NCBI GenBank assembly: GCA_032768795.1
Contig: CP136494.1
Coordinates: forward strand, 2,293,501 to 2,357,500
Direction: 5' to 3'
Origin: Tremella fuciformis
Lineage: Eukaryota; Basidiomycota; Tremellomycetes; Tremellales; Tremellaceae
DNA: 64,000 nt
The notes under the pieces are model-generated. The model was not told where the DNA came from. It ran no database searches and worked only from the letters and a program-made list of their open reading frames with translations. This document shows positions 10,470 to 21,520 of the stretch, piece by piece (within the stretch, counting starts at the first letter, position 1; every line of letters begins with the position of its first letter). Made by a program: the position numbers and the translations under genes.

Positions 10470-12555
10470 TCATAATGTCATGATGGTGTTTGCTGGGTCC
10501 ATGGATGAGCCTAGTTGGAGCTGGTCCGCAGGATCACCAAATATACCCGTGAAATCTTCCCAGAACGAGTCGCTTCCCGTGTAGGCAGCCAGACCGAGGT
10601 CGAAGCTGATCGGGCCAGGGCTGATGACGGGTAACACTGGTGCAGGAAGGCCCATGGCCGCAGTCTGGAGCCGTTCATCCAGCTTGACCAATAGTTGTCG
10701 TCCTGTGCCCGCCAACGTACTGGATAGGGGGGCCATGAGGCGATGCACGTCTCGCGCGAGATTGTCACCTTTGCTTCAATATCTACCCCCCTCTTTTCAG
10801 TCTGACGCGATCGGCTCACCACCTTCCACGGAGAGGGTCAGACTGGCGATGAGGGTTGAGTGGGTGAACAATTTTGGCCATAGGACCAGCATCGTTGCCC
10901 ACTTTCCAACGGCCAGGCCGAGTAAGTCCCTCGCCGCCTTTTCGAATTGAGGACCCATGAGCGGATCACCCTGACTCATATACCCGTCCATGGCGAACAC
11001 CGCCACTTGGTAGTACAGAGTGAGCAAGTCCAAAATGAAGCCGATGCCTCGACCCCCGGGAAGCGGTTCTGATGGTAGTCCTGGACGTCAGACTGTAAAC
11101 GCGCAGGATGAGCAGGGAATGTAAACAATCACGCACGATGAGTCTCGTGTACCCATCGATCAAACCATTTGACAATGTCTGCCTTGCTCTGTCGGAGAAC
11201 ATGGACAACGGCATATGACAAACCCGCGTCAGAGGGTCCTTTCAACGCCACCATGACGAGGCTCTTTGCGGAGACGAGAGATCTAGTGACCACGCGCAGG
11301 ATATCGAACAGCTCGTTCAGCGCGTTGAGAAGGACGTGGTTGCTGTTGCGGGCGGGGACGCCAGGCGGGGGCGTCTCCGGGACGATAGGTTGGGATAGAT
11401 GTAACAAGCCGTGAGACACACTGGTCATCTACACTTGTGAGCACAGATGTAGGACAGGGTTGCACAGTCTGCGCCTGGCTGACCTCGAGGAAATCCCAGA
11501 CTCGCCGACTTCTCACGTCCTCTTGATCAGGGACGGTCGTTTCCAAAAAGGCACCATAGATGAGCCCCGAGGTCATTTCGTCGGCTTTGAGATGCCAGGT
11601 CCTAGCGATTCCTAAACCGACCACGTCGTCCCAGGACTTTGGCCTGGTCTCGTACAGGAGCCGGACAAGCGCCCGTTGAAAAAGCTCTTCCCACACCTCT
11701 ACCGAAGTGGCCAACCGACCGGAATAGCGTCGGGCAGCCGCATTGACAATGGACGCGAACAGCAGTGGGGACGGTGGTGTTGTATCTGGGCCAGGGTTCG
11801 CGAGAAACCCGTGAAAGATGGCAAGATTATCGTAAAAGCTACATTGTCAGCTTGAGGGATCAACATGACATGATCAAGCGAACCATTGCCAAAGCACGGC
11901 GGCATCCTGGATCAAGGCAGGAAGGGCGGTGGGTCTCTGCAGCTCGGTCAAAGCGGGAGTGAGCGCCGTGCAGAGCCTTTCGAGACCAGGGGACAGCGTG
12001 CCTACAGCTGGCGACAGCAGGATGGCAGGAGCCGCAGTAATGGGCGGGAGACGGGCATGGCTGTGACTGGAATTGGACAATCTTTCCAGCTCGGCGTTCT
12101 TTGTTCTGAGCTCGTCCACCTGCCGCTGCAGGCCAGATAGGCGTTTCTCGATGGTCTGTTGCCTGACAGGTCAGTCATACTGTCGAACGCTGCTCCTGCG
12201 GGGCAGGCGAACTAGACTCACCATTGCAAGTCGTTGAGATGGAGTGCGGCGTTTGATCTGGGTCGTATCACGCACTCGATGCCATCGGCCTTGCATCTGA
12301 TAGTCAGGGAGAGGGCTTACATCGCAAGTCGGCTCGATCACCTGGAGCAGGGTGTCTCGTTCTGGCCGTCGCACTGTCTATGAGCGTGTCCTCCTGCCTT
12401 CAGATGTTTGTACGCACCTTTACTTTCTGACGCCTACAATGCATACAGGCTACGCCCCGCCTTCCATTGTGTGAATCAGCCTCGTGCCGCGTATTCTCAA
12501 GCAGGTGTACAGGCGTCCTGGGCATCTCGGTGTCGAAAGGGATATGCGAGTGCAT
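10470..12555 (-). CDS. Zn2Cys6 transcription factor (regulator 1)
   Basis: Predicted 575-residue nuclear regulator. Binuclear zinc cluster ACMHCRRQKVKC...CSRC...C starts near residue 37 and is split by two introns. A leucine-rich coiled coil follows (LQWQQTIEKRLSGLQRQV), then the fungal-specific transcription factor domain with WEELFQRALVRLLYETRPKS. Seven introns: 12374-12417, 12297-12341, 12163-12221, 11839-11883, 11429-11483, 11081-11136, 10769-10822; the total length is divisible by three. The ATG at 12553-12555 is the first in frame; another lies 10 codons later. The acidic C terminus (FWEDFTGIFGDPAD) could activate transcription. It ends 46 bp from the serine hydrolase gene (tail to tail). 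It is a natural candidate to read the CGG-N8-CCG sites; this is inference. Confidence 0.85.
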
Positions 12556-12816
12556 CGCATGGCTGGTCCGCCGGATGGGAGGCGGGGTCGTTCCGGAATC
12601 AATCAAGGTTGCCGAGGCAACGCCGTGTTTTGCTCTTTTCCGTCCATCGGGCTAACTTGGATGCGGTCACGAAGAAGAGTTGGGTTGGGAGAGATGTTGA
12701 CGTGCGTGGGATGTGATCAACGTATATCAAGGATGCACTAGGTCTACAACTGCCAACTCATCGCCTTAGCGAACAAACACCCGACTTGGCCTGGATCAGA
12801 GGCTATCACCTGCGCG

Positions 12817-13517
12817 ATGATCAAGCCGAGCTTGGGGCCGTTGCTCCTGGCGATCGCCGCCATGCTGGGGGGCCTCTTGGCTCTTGCTAAGACGACGGGC
12901 GGGCAGAAATTGCGCCAGAGGGGTCCTGTGATCGGCGACAGGACGCTCGCAGCGAAGCGGGGCTACTATGTGAGTGTCTAGCAGCTGCGTCCAGGTCAGA
13001 CACAGACGACAAACGCTCAATGCTTCCTCTAGTCTGGCTCAACGTATTGCTACTACCGCTGTCCCACCCTGACCTACTACGGGACATCACCATCTTCTGT
13101 CACTGCTTCCGAATACGATTCCACCTCGACCCAATGCAAATACGTCTTTGCTACGGGCGGGTCGTCGACCACCACGGTGTACTGCAATTACAACGATGTC
13201 TCTGGAGCAAACACGCTCAACGGGGGAGACAAGGGGACGGGATCTTGTCCTTCTCAAGTGAGCGCTCAGAAACAAGCTTGCTGAAGCTTGAAGAAAACAC
13301 ACGACTCTGACTGCTTCAGGCTGCTGGACCGTACTGCGAAGCGGAATCTGGATCTGAGTACTTCCGGAAACGCTCGACCGGTCGAACGGACCCTAGCGTA
13401 CGTCGCAATCAGGTCTCGGCTGGCACTGTGCGGCAGCGATCAAAGTCGTCGACCACGAAGCGTTCGACGCAGGGGAAAAGACCCAATGTTCAGAAGAGGT
13501 CTGGAGGAGGGAAATGA
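12817..13517 (+). CDS. Small secreted Cys-containing protein with Kex2-like sites
   Basis: Predicted 191 residues with introns at 12970-13032 and 13258-13319. The N terminus has a strong hydrophobic signal (LLLAIAAMLGGLLALA), then a short propeptide ending in AAKR, a Kex2-type cleavage site, just before GYYSGSTYCYYRC. The central domain is Tyr/Ser/Thr-rich with about seven Cys in a pattern CYYRC...QCKYVF...VYCNYN...GSCPS...YCEAES. The C-terminal 60 residues are very basic with several further KR pairs (FRKR, TTKR, GKR, QKR). I do not recognise a named family; similar small secreted Cys proteins are common in basidiomycetes. It lies between a regulator and the gamma-glutamyltransferase. Confidence 0.7.
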
Positions 13518-13617
13518 TTTTGACCTTTTCAAATGAGAGATGTGGCAACGCGACGAACTGCAACGATGCCTGCCTCTGGCAAATGGTGACGGATATTGCA
13601 TGCTGTAGAGTCGCGTG

Positions 13618-16002
13618 TCAGAATCCTGCCGCTCGTCCGTGTTTGCGCGAGTCGCTGGCTCCCGATATCATGCCATCCGACCCGACCCGTATGGCTTGCA
13701 CCTCGGCAACTCCCAGATTAATGTCGAACAACGTGATGTTGTGTCCTCGGTCACGTAAGTAGTCGAGATGGCTCTCATTGTAGCCTGAGGTGTCAGCCAA
13801 GCTCTTTTCCCGAGATCTTGCCACGAGTGGCCGGAACGTGTTTATCGACTCACCCGTCTCTACCGTAACAATACTCGGCACCAACTGATCATGGAATCTA
13901 GGGTCTTCCACAGCGTCGCTCACAGTTTTGCCGTCGAGCAAGCCCAACAAGACTTGAGCCACGGCAGGAAAGATCCGCACGCCTCCCGCTCCTCCCAGGA
14001 CTCCAAACAGCTGACCGGTATCGATATGCTCAATGATCACAGGGGTAGCAGATGAGAGAGAACGTTTGCCTGGGCCGGGCAGATTGTGCGGTGCGGGGGG
14101 TAGCATGTTGTGCGGTCGATCCCCAGGAGACAATGGGCGCGAAAAGTCGGCCTGTTGACTGTTGAAGATGATCCCGGTGTGCGGATCCAGTACGCGTGAA
14201 CCAAAATTCAAGTTGAGCGTCGAGGTGATAGATACTGCCCCGCCCCAACGATCGACAATGGACGTATGTGTGGTTCCCGAATCATTCGTGATTGAGTGAG
14301 TCAGGTTGTAGTACTCATAAGTGTGGGTGGATTCCTGTTTCGTTAGCGACTATGGCTGAATGACCTCGACTGCAGATGGCACACCTCATCGATGTGCAGG
14401 CGGATGAGGCGCGCTGCTGCTTCCGAACGCATGTTCTCTATCGTCAGTAGCTGATCCGCGGACAGGAATGCAGGATCTGCAATATGAACGCGAGCAGCAA
14501 AGGCAAACTTGATCGCCTCGAGGAGACGATGATTGTCGGCTGCCGACGCGAGAGAGATGTTGAAAGGCTCGATGGTCTTCAGTAGGCCAAGTAGTGCCGG
14601 TCCTAGCCCGCATCAGCCGTATCGCCACCGATCCCCACTGACATACCCGCGCTTGGTGCGTCTGTAGTGTATACGCGAAGTCCGTGGTAGGTGGTATGGA
14701 TTGCGTTATAGGAACGCAGGCGGTATTCGCTTAGATCGTCTCTCGTCATGACACCACCAGCCTCTCGAACCGTGGCCGTCATTGATTCAGCGATCCAACA
14801 ATCCCCGCGATCCTCGCAAGACGCAGCCTGCCCGTAGAAAACGCCGATGCCAGACTTGGCGATAGCTTGTAGCGTACGACCGTATGCTTCGCGCTTTATC
14901 CAATCGCCTTCGACGAGCACACGACCACGACGCATGAAGGATTCGTGCCAGGCCGGATCGTCTGCCATGAAGCCTGCCAGGTCAGCTGCACTTCGAGACC
15001 CCGAAGCACCGAGATGTGCGCACCACCCATAGTTCTGAGCCTTCTGGCCAGCTCACGGCTGACCCTCCATCCTCCCAAAGCCATCCTCGCCACAGGTCGG
15101 ACGAGCTCCTCCCACTCCAGTCGGCCACTTCCGAACTGCTCATATGCCTCCCACAGGCCTTTGAGCTCTCCGGGCACGGCGACCGCCAAACCCCCGTGAA
15201 ATGCAGACAGAAACCGACCGGCGTACATATCCGCGGATGCGGAACCGGGACTGGTCTCTCTGAAGTCAAGGGCGGCGACGTGCGAGCGCGACGCGTCTGG
15301 GAGAGAAGGGCGGTCCGACCAACCGAGAGAACGAGGACGCGGAGGGACCCGGACAAGCATAAACCCTCCTCCCCCTAATCCGGATGAGAACGAGTTGAGC
15401 AGTCCCAAGCAGAGCGTTGAGGTGATCGCAGCGTCCTTCAGGGGGTAAGCGGCTTTGTCGGGGGATGCGAGCTGACTGACCACAGAGTTTCCTCCTTGCC
15501 GCAGCACATCGACACCCATGCTACTGCAAGTCCCCTCGTCTGCAGCGACAACCCCATTCTTCCCGCTGACCTCGTAAGCCTCGTTGCGTGGAACATCCGT
15601 AGGAGGAGGGAGCGACTGAACCCCTTGAGCTTCGACGGCATGGGGTATGTCCAGGGGATCGCTCTTCTCGTTGAACCATTTGTGTATCGAGTGGAACGGA
15701 AAGGTCTCGTCGTCGATGTAGTCAAAGTCCACGTTGGGTGACCCGTCTGCATGCCAGGCAGAGAAGTAGGCGCCGAAAAGAAGTGCAGCAGTGCCCATTC
15801 CTAGAAAGAAGGCGCCTAGCATTCGTCCCCACGCTCTTTGAGTTGTCGCCTCCAGTCGGACCTTTGGGACCCGGTCGGGCTGAGGGGCCTCCGGAACTGG
15901 CTCGGACGCCGAAACTCTACGACGTTGCCGTAGATCTGCGCCGGGAGTGGTGTCACTGTCAGGACCAGCAGACCGACCCGGGATAGCATGGCTGCTGTTC
16001 AT
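13618..16002 (-). CDS. Gamma-glutamyltransferase, type II membrane-anchored
   Basis: Predicted 731 residues. An N-terminal cytosolic tail rich in Arg/Pro is followed by one membrane span at about residues 61-82, then the catalytic ectodomain. GGT motifs: GVVAADEGTCSSMGVDVLRQGGNSV, DAAITSTLCLG, SSGLGGGGFMLV, LDFRETSP, then the autocleavage threonine in GTTHTSIVD and the substrate loop SSATPVI with GVLGGAGG. Introns: 15436-15480 (in frame), 14974-15023, 14603-14646, 14335-14384. The enzyme removes or transfers gamma-glutamyl groups at the cell surface or vacuole. In this block it could act on gamma-D-Glu bonds of peptidoglycan peptides, though glutathione turnover is the default role. Confidence 0.9.
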
Positions 16003-16398
16003 CGATCTTCGAGCAGGACACAGCCATGGGCGGGGGCCGGCGGGGTGGAGACAGGGGGGAAAGGGGGGGGGGGGGGAGGGGGCTATCGGGGTGGGGACAA
16101 CGCAGTGGACTTGGAGGTGAGACCTCAAGGTGTGTCGTGAGCCAGATCCTTAGACTGATGCGACAGGCGCGGGTGCTCGTCTCCCTGCGTACACTTTATA
16201 GTCGATGTATCACATTGTGTCACGTCAAGATCGGGAATGTTACAGATGCAGATTCAGAAGCACAATTGGGGAGGTAATCGACCCGGCCTCAAGGGTTCAC
16301 TCTTTTGACCAGAACTTCGCAACAGTATGTAGGTACATGGAGAAGGGAGTTACGAGTACAACATTGATGTTACAAGTAATAAGCGGCCGCGAGTCAGC
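16003..16398. other. Intergenic, GGT promoter side, with G tract
   Basis: About 400 bp without a supported gene. It starts with a purine-rich block including a run of about 15 G at 16062-16076 just upstream of the GGT start; such tracts may form quadruplexes or be an assembly weak point. The rest is AT-richer 3' sequence of the regulator gene ending at 16399. Confidence 0.5.
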
Positions 16399-18941
16399 TC
16401 ACCAAGGAGGCCAGTGCACGTCAAGGGCACTGTCTGCGTCCGCACCGAGAGCAAACTGGCTTCCAATGCCGGTTTCTTTTGTGCTGAATATGTCGACAAA
16501 TAGCGACAATGGGTCTTCGAGAGGCTCGACGCCAGTCTGCAAGCTGGGTAACATCGGCATGTCCCAGCCTTTCAGCAAGCCAGACATGACATCCCCGTTG
16601 GCGTTTCCATTTGGCTGCATCGCCGAAGCTGAAGAAGCCACTGTCGCGAGTTGAGTGAGTATATCCGCATCCGCTTGCTGAACATCAGTTGCGAAATAGG
16701 CTGCGTCAAAGGGAACGAATGACCTTGGCTGGATCCAAGAAAGCTCTAGCTGCTTCTTGATGATTCGAGAGACCTGCGACTCAGCAAGGCAGCCCTGAAG
16801 AGGTATTACGAGTGTCCGCTTGACTGACCCGTGTGCATTGCAAGCTGGGTGACATGCTCTCGGATGACCGAGGCCGATTTCCATCTCGTTGCAAACACAG
16901 CCAAAAGGTCCAGTGTCGAATGGACAGCTTGCTGGCATTCCTCCTTGGTCACTTCTCCCTTCCAATACGCGAGGAAGACGAGGTATATCGACGCCGCCGT
17001 CCGCCTCATTTGCATCCAGGGAAGGTTGAGCAAAGCCGCGGACACGACATGTCGGTGAAGTCTCAAAATGGTCATGGCTGATCTGGCACAGATGGACAGA
17101 GACGAGTGTCTCAATAAGGGGTGTCGGAGGAAAGGGGCCCGAAGGGCTATCCTTGACCTGCAACGTGAGATGATGAGCATACAATGTGGATCAAAGGGGC
17201 CGATGGCTCACCAGCTGTAGTGAATCTGCCTCACCACAGCACCTGCTGTGGCAGTCCGCTTGAGCTGATCCATCGGACTTGTACTCCCGTCCGAGAGATC
17301 GATGTCGAAGGTGTGCTGCCCCAATCTCTCCCGCAGAGCATCAATTTCCTCATCGAGTTGCAGGACAAGCCTGTATCGCATAGACTCGTCTTCAGCCCGG
17401 CTGTGTAGCTGCTCCAAGACACTCCCGATGGTGGTGACCAGGTCGACAAAGGCGCGCAGACCCTCAAACGGCGTACCGGATGGCGTATCGACCCCGCTAG
17501 ATGATCCATCGTATAGAATGTCAAACACCTCCTTGTCGAAGTCTTGACGCTTGATCAAGGGTGAATGATTATCCAGAGCCGAGAGATACCTTGGACAGTT
17601 AGCCAACAGAAGGAGCACGTTGGTGAGAGGGCTTACACATCGGAGAAGTAGACGTAAAGGTAGACCATAGCTCTTCTCCGGGAGGCGTGCTTGTCTGGCT
17701 TGACCCTTTTGGGCCGATGCATGTCGAGATGGAACCGGCGGTTCAAACCCAGCTCGTGGGCCATCATGATTGCCCGAGCAACATAGTCACGCGACCGTCT
17801 GCTCATCGAGGTGTTCGATACGAAGGTGTGCAGGACGAACAGAGCTTGGACAGCGATCTCGCTCGGCTGGTCAATGTCATCCAACTCGTCACAGGCTAGT
17901 CGGAAGAGGGTGCGTGCCGCTGCTATAGATGGCATAGCAAAGGATATGGTCGATGGCATAGAAGCGATCGTGCCTTCTGGCGTACCATCCTGCCCGAAAG
18001 AGCGGTACCGTTTCGTAAGCGGATCGTATGTCTGTTCTCTCAAGCTCCCCAAGGCGAGGATGCTGTAAAGAAGTGCTCGGTCATCGTGGGGCACGGAGAA
18101 GATGCCGTCGGCAGTTGCAAAAACCCTGTTTGCGGTCTCGAGAACGGAAGGGAGAGAGAGGAAGGGTGTATTATGGTGGATCGCGCCAAAATGCATCACG
18201 ATCCAGTGGCCGGCCAATTTGAGCGCGTTGGGGTCTCCGGGGGCGAGCCCGATCTCATAGAGGGAGAGCCGGTCCCCAATAGGAGAATCAAATATGTTCT
18301 CCGGCTGGAGGTAGAGGTGTAGGTTCAGGCCTAGCACATCAACTCGGACCAGAACCTCGAGCTCCAGCGCTCCTACCGTACCGGCGCAATGCCTCCTCTT
18401 CCAGCAATCCTTCCACCAGAGACTGACTGTAGTTACTCCCCGCATGGGGCTGAGCAGCACTTGGACGCGGCTCGGATGAAGAGGCGTTCGAGCGAGCTGG
18501 TGATGCAAACGAGGTGATATCGGCAGGGAAAGACACATGTCGATCAGATGGGAGGGGAGGGCCGCCATGACCTGTTGGTGTTGGGGTAGGGACAAGTGGC
18601 GCTGGAGGGGGAACATGAAGAGGGCTGAGGAGGCTATCTCCTGTGGGAGGCGTATCTGAGAGCCGGCCCCTCTTGTCCGATTTCGATTTGGCCACAGTGT
18701 TCGCTGCCGGGCCTGCTCTATTTGGCCTGGCCTTGGCCCGAATGGTGCATGCTGCCGCCTGATCTCGCTTCAGGCACTCTGAGCAGACGGCTTGAGTTGC
18801 AATGTCGCATCGCGTCTTGCGGGTCCTGCATGGATCACCTGATCGATCAGTTGACACACATCCTCCCCGAGCTCACTACTTGCAGGCTTTGGAGATTCTT
18901 GTGATTCCGACAAGCGAGTCTGGCCGACTGCTCCCGCTCAT
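16399..18941 (-). CDS. Zn2Cys6 transcription factor (regulator 2) with GC-AG first intron
   Basis: Predicted 749 residues. The first intron (18839-18883) begins with GCAAGT rather than GT and splits the codon of the first zinc-binding Cys: only this splice gives KACDPCRTRKTRCD followed by VCSECLKRDQAAAC. Further introns: 18331-18376, 17590-17636, 17158-17211, 16774-16828, 16678-16723; the sum is in frame. After a Pro/Ser-rich linker comes the fungal-specific domain (HWIVMHFGAIHHNTPFLS, RDYVARAIMMAHELGLNRRFH). The N terminus is short, 19 residues before the first Cys. It lies between the gamma-glutamyltransferase and the lactate dehydrogenase-like gene, all on the minus strand. Targets are unknown; it may control its immediate neighbours. 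Confidence 0.85.
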
Positions 18942-19197
18942 GGTACGGCTGTAGTGCGAGCTGGGTGTGTGACCTTATTGGTTGGCTGCCCAATCGACCG
19001 GTACGCACAGCTCTAGCCTAGACACTGCTCATATCGAGGGCATTGACGAAGGAAGTTGTGATGGCAGGAATCATGAAGTCGAAAGTCAGCGCAGCCGTCC
19101 TGGCGCGGAAGACTGTTATCCGCCGAGCATTCGGTGGGAGTATAAGTTCTATGAATACGACCCGTAATTTTCCACCCATCCCGCTACTCTAGTCTCC

Positions 19198-21281
19198 TTA
19201 TCTCCACAATTCCTGAAGACATTCGATCATGTCTGGTCGTAGATCGTCCAGCTTTGTGACACCCATCAACTGCATCGCCGTCACAATCTCCCTCTCCAGG
19301 ACTGATCGGAAGTCAGCCTTCAGGGCTTCGTTTTGACTGCACACCAGAAACTCACTCCTGACGGCACGAATAGCCCCACGCTCCCCGTAAGCGGCCTGGG
19401 CATAGAGGAACGGTCGACCGAGTCCTACGCCTTTCGCGCCCAGCGCTAGAGACATTAGCACATCGGTGCCGCGTCTCACGCCGCCGTCCAGGTAAATGTC
19501 CATCTGCTTGGTGATGGTGGGATCTTGCTCAGTGATCCGTCTCAGGCTGTCGAAACCGGTTCTTGCTCTGTGCCTTCAGCGGGAGTGGTTCGGGGGATCC
19601 ACTCACCGGTCCAGCTGCCTGCCTCCGTGATTTGACAGGATGCAGCCTTTGACTCCATGTTCCTTCGCTAGCCGGATATCCTACGTTCCTTCAGTAACGG
19701 CACAGTATGGATCAAACACGCACTCACCTCTATACTCGATACGCCCTTAAGGTAGATGGGAATATCGCCAGCGATCTCCTTCAACCATTTGAGATCATTC
19801 CAATTCAAACGAGGATCGTGTGGGCTGTCCTCAAAGACGTCGAAGGGCCCCATCTTCTTTCCTGGCTCCGCACTACCCGTCGAGCCCTTCATTTTCTCCA
19901 CTGCTTGGCGTAAATCGCCGACGTTCGAGTCCACCGTTAAGAGTAAAGCTCTGGGGTTGGTAGGATTAATGGTGATGGAAAGAGAAATCAGAGACTCGCC
20001 TGCAACCTCCCTCGATGGCTTCGCGCACGACTGCCTCATTCTGCTTCCTGTCTTTCCGCACGTACACTTGAAAGACCATGCCCATCTCCTCTCCCGTCTC
20101 TTCATCCAAGTTCGATTTCTCCTCCAGGATATCGCATAGAGGGTAGCTTGCCACGTATGAAATGCCCTGCACGATGCCGGTCTTTGCAGCCTAACACGTC
20201 AGCTGTAAGTCCTCCGACAAGAGGGGACTTACAGCCCGCGTCAAGTTCAGTTCGCCATCTGGGTGGCCAAGCACGGCGTTCGATGAAGGAGAAATGTAGA
20301 TTGGTAGGGCCGAAGCGATACCGAAGATCTCGGTCTGAGGATAGACGACGCTTACATCACGCAACACGCGAGGAACAATGCGACACTTGCGGAATGAAGA
20401 TCGATTCGCTTCATGCGATATCCCATCCAGAGATGCCGTGTGATAATATGCCCCTGCCTGTTGGCTCATGACGGAGCTTGCCGCTTGCTGTAGCTGGATC
20501 AGCAGCGGTGGCTTGCTGAGGTGTCCGACAGCGTCTCACCTGGAATTCGTCAATCCCCAGAATAGTCTCCACCGGAGGCAGAGCAGCACGGGCCGCGGCA
20601 AGCCTTTGCTTTTCCGCCTCGGCTACAGCATTCGCCTTGGCCGTCACCTCGGGATCCACATAACCCTTGAATGATTCCCCCGGTAGGTTCGCTTCGAGCG
20701 TCCCCGGCGGATGTAGGGGGTTGTATATGCTCCTGCGACTCTATCAGCGCGGTCAGTCAGGCTTGATGGTGACTCACGAAACATCCGTCCCAGCATGCTG
20801 AACGATGATCGCCGACCCGCCCGGATGATTCTTGTGGAACTGGGTCACGCTACAGACCTCAGTTGGGAGACCGATCGGGTCTTGTATCCTCACTCGTACA
20901 CCTTTCCGTTGATGATCACCCAAGCGTCCTGAGAGAGATTATGCTTGGCGACCTCTTTGAGCGAGATGTACTCTGTCGGCTCCGTCGATGCCGCATGATC
21001 CTTCTCCAACGTGCGAGAGACCTCAGAGTGCAGCGAAGTCTCCGAATCGAGGGCTGCAAAATTGGATCTGATATGGAGGGCGACCCAGACGGTCAGGGAG
21101 GCGGGCATTGCGGCCACATCATGCTCACCACCGTACCTGTCAATCCCCCGACCAATCCCAGGCCAGATATTACTTTACGCCTCGAGCCCGAAGGTATCGG
21201 TCGGGCTGTTGTTGTGTACGGGTGGAGCTTGAGAGGGAATGGCCCACAGGTTCTAGCTTTGAATCGTATGCTGCTAAACAT
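19198..21281 (-). CDS. Flavocytochrome b2-like 2-hydroxyacid dehydrogenase, one-base frameshift
   Basis: Mitochondrial L-lactate:cytochrome c oxidoreductase-like protein. The N terminus (MFSSIRFKARTCG...) is a presequence followed by a hydrophobic sorting segment. A cytochrome b5 domain follows with heme ligand motif HPGG, then the FMN barrel (LLLTVDSNVGDLR, IYLKGVSSIEDIRLA, IYLDGGVRRGTDVL). Ten exons; introns 21054-21136, 20850-20893, 20733-20777, 20488-20539, 20191-20232, 19951-19999 (GC-AG, donor GCGAGT), 19681-19727, 19562-19607, 19302-19355. All exons fit except the one at 19608-19680, which is one base short exactly at the Arg of the active-site motif SNHGGRQLD (bases near 19618-19622). 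Either the gene is broken or the sequence has an error. Confidence 0.82.
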
Positions 21282-21520
21282 CTTGCACGAAGGACAATGA
21301 ATCGCAAATCTCTGATTTACCTTAAGCACGAGTGCTGAACGGTCTCGGCCCGACGGCCCGTGATGCCGACGAGCCCCTCGAAGAGTACTGTATCTCCGTA
21401 TTTCCGGCATTGGCGGAAGTACACGTCTCCAAAGTACATCTGCCAGGTATTCGGGTAGTGGTTGGTAGTGAATGATAGTTGTGTCCTCTCGCCACGCATT
21501 GTCACCACACAACTCCAGCA
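21282..21520. promoter_or_regulatory. Divergent promoter, flavocytochrome / D-hydroxyacid dehydrogenase
   Basis: A 239-bp space between divergent starts, rich in CGG/CCG triplets around 21340-21370. No exact CGG-N8-CCG repeat is found here. No gene is supported in the space. Confidence 0.35.

Noticed and set aside
12556..12816. Short open frames between regulator 1 and the secreted protein
   Set aside because: They overlap the first exon of regulator 1 on the other strand and have no domain or signal.
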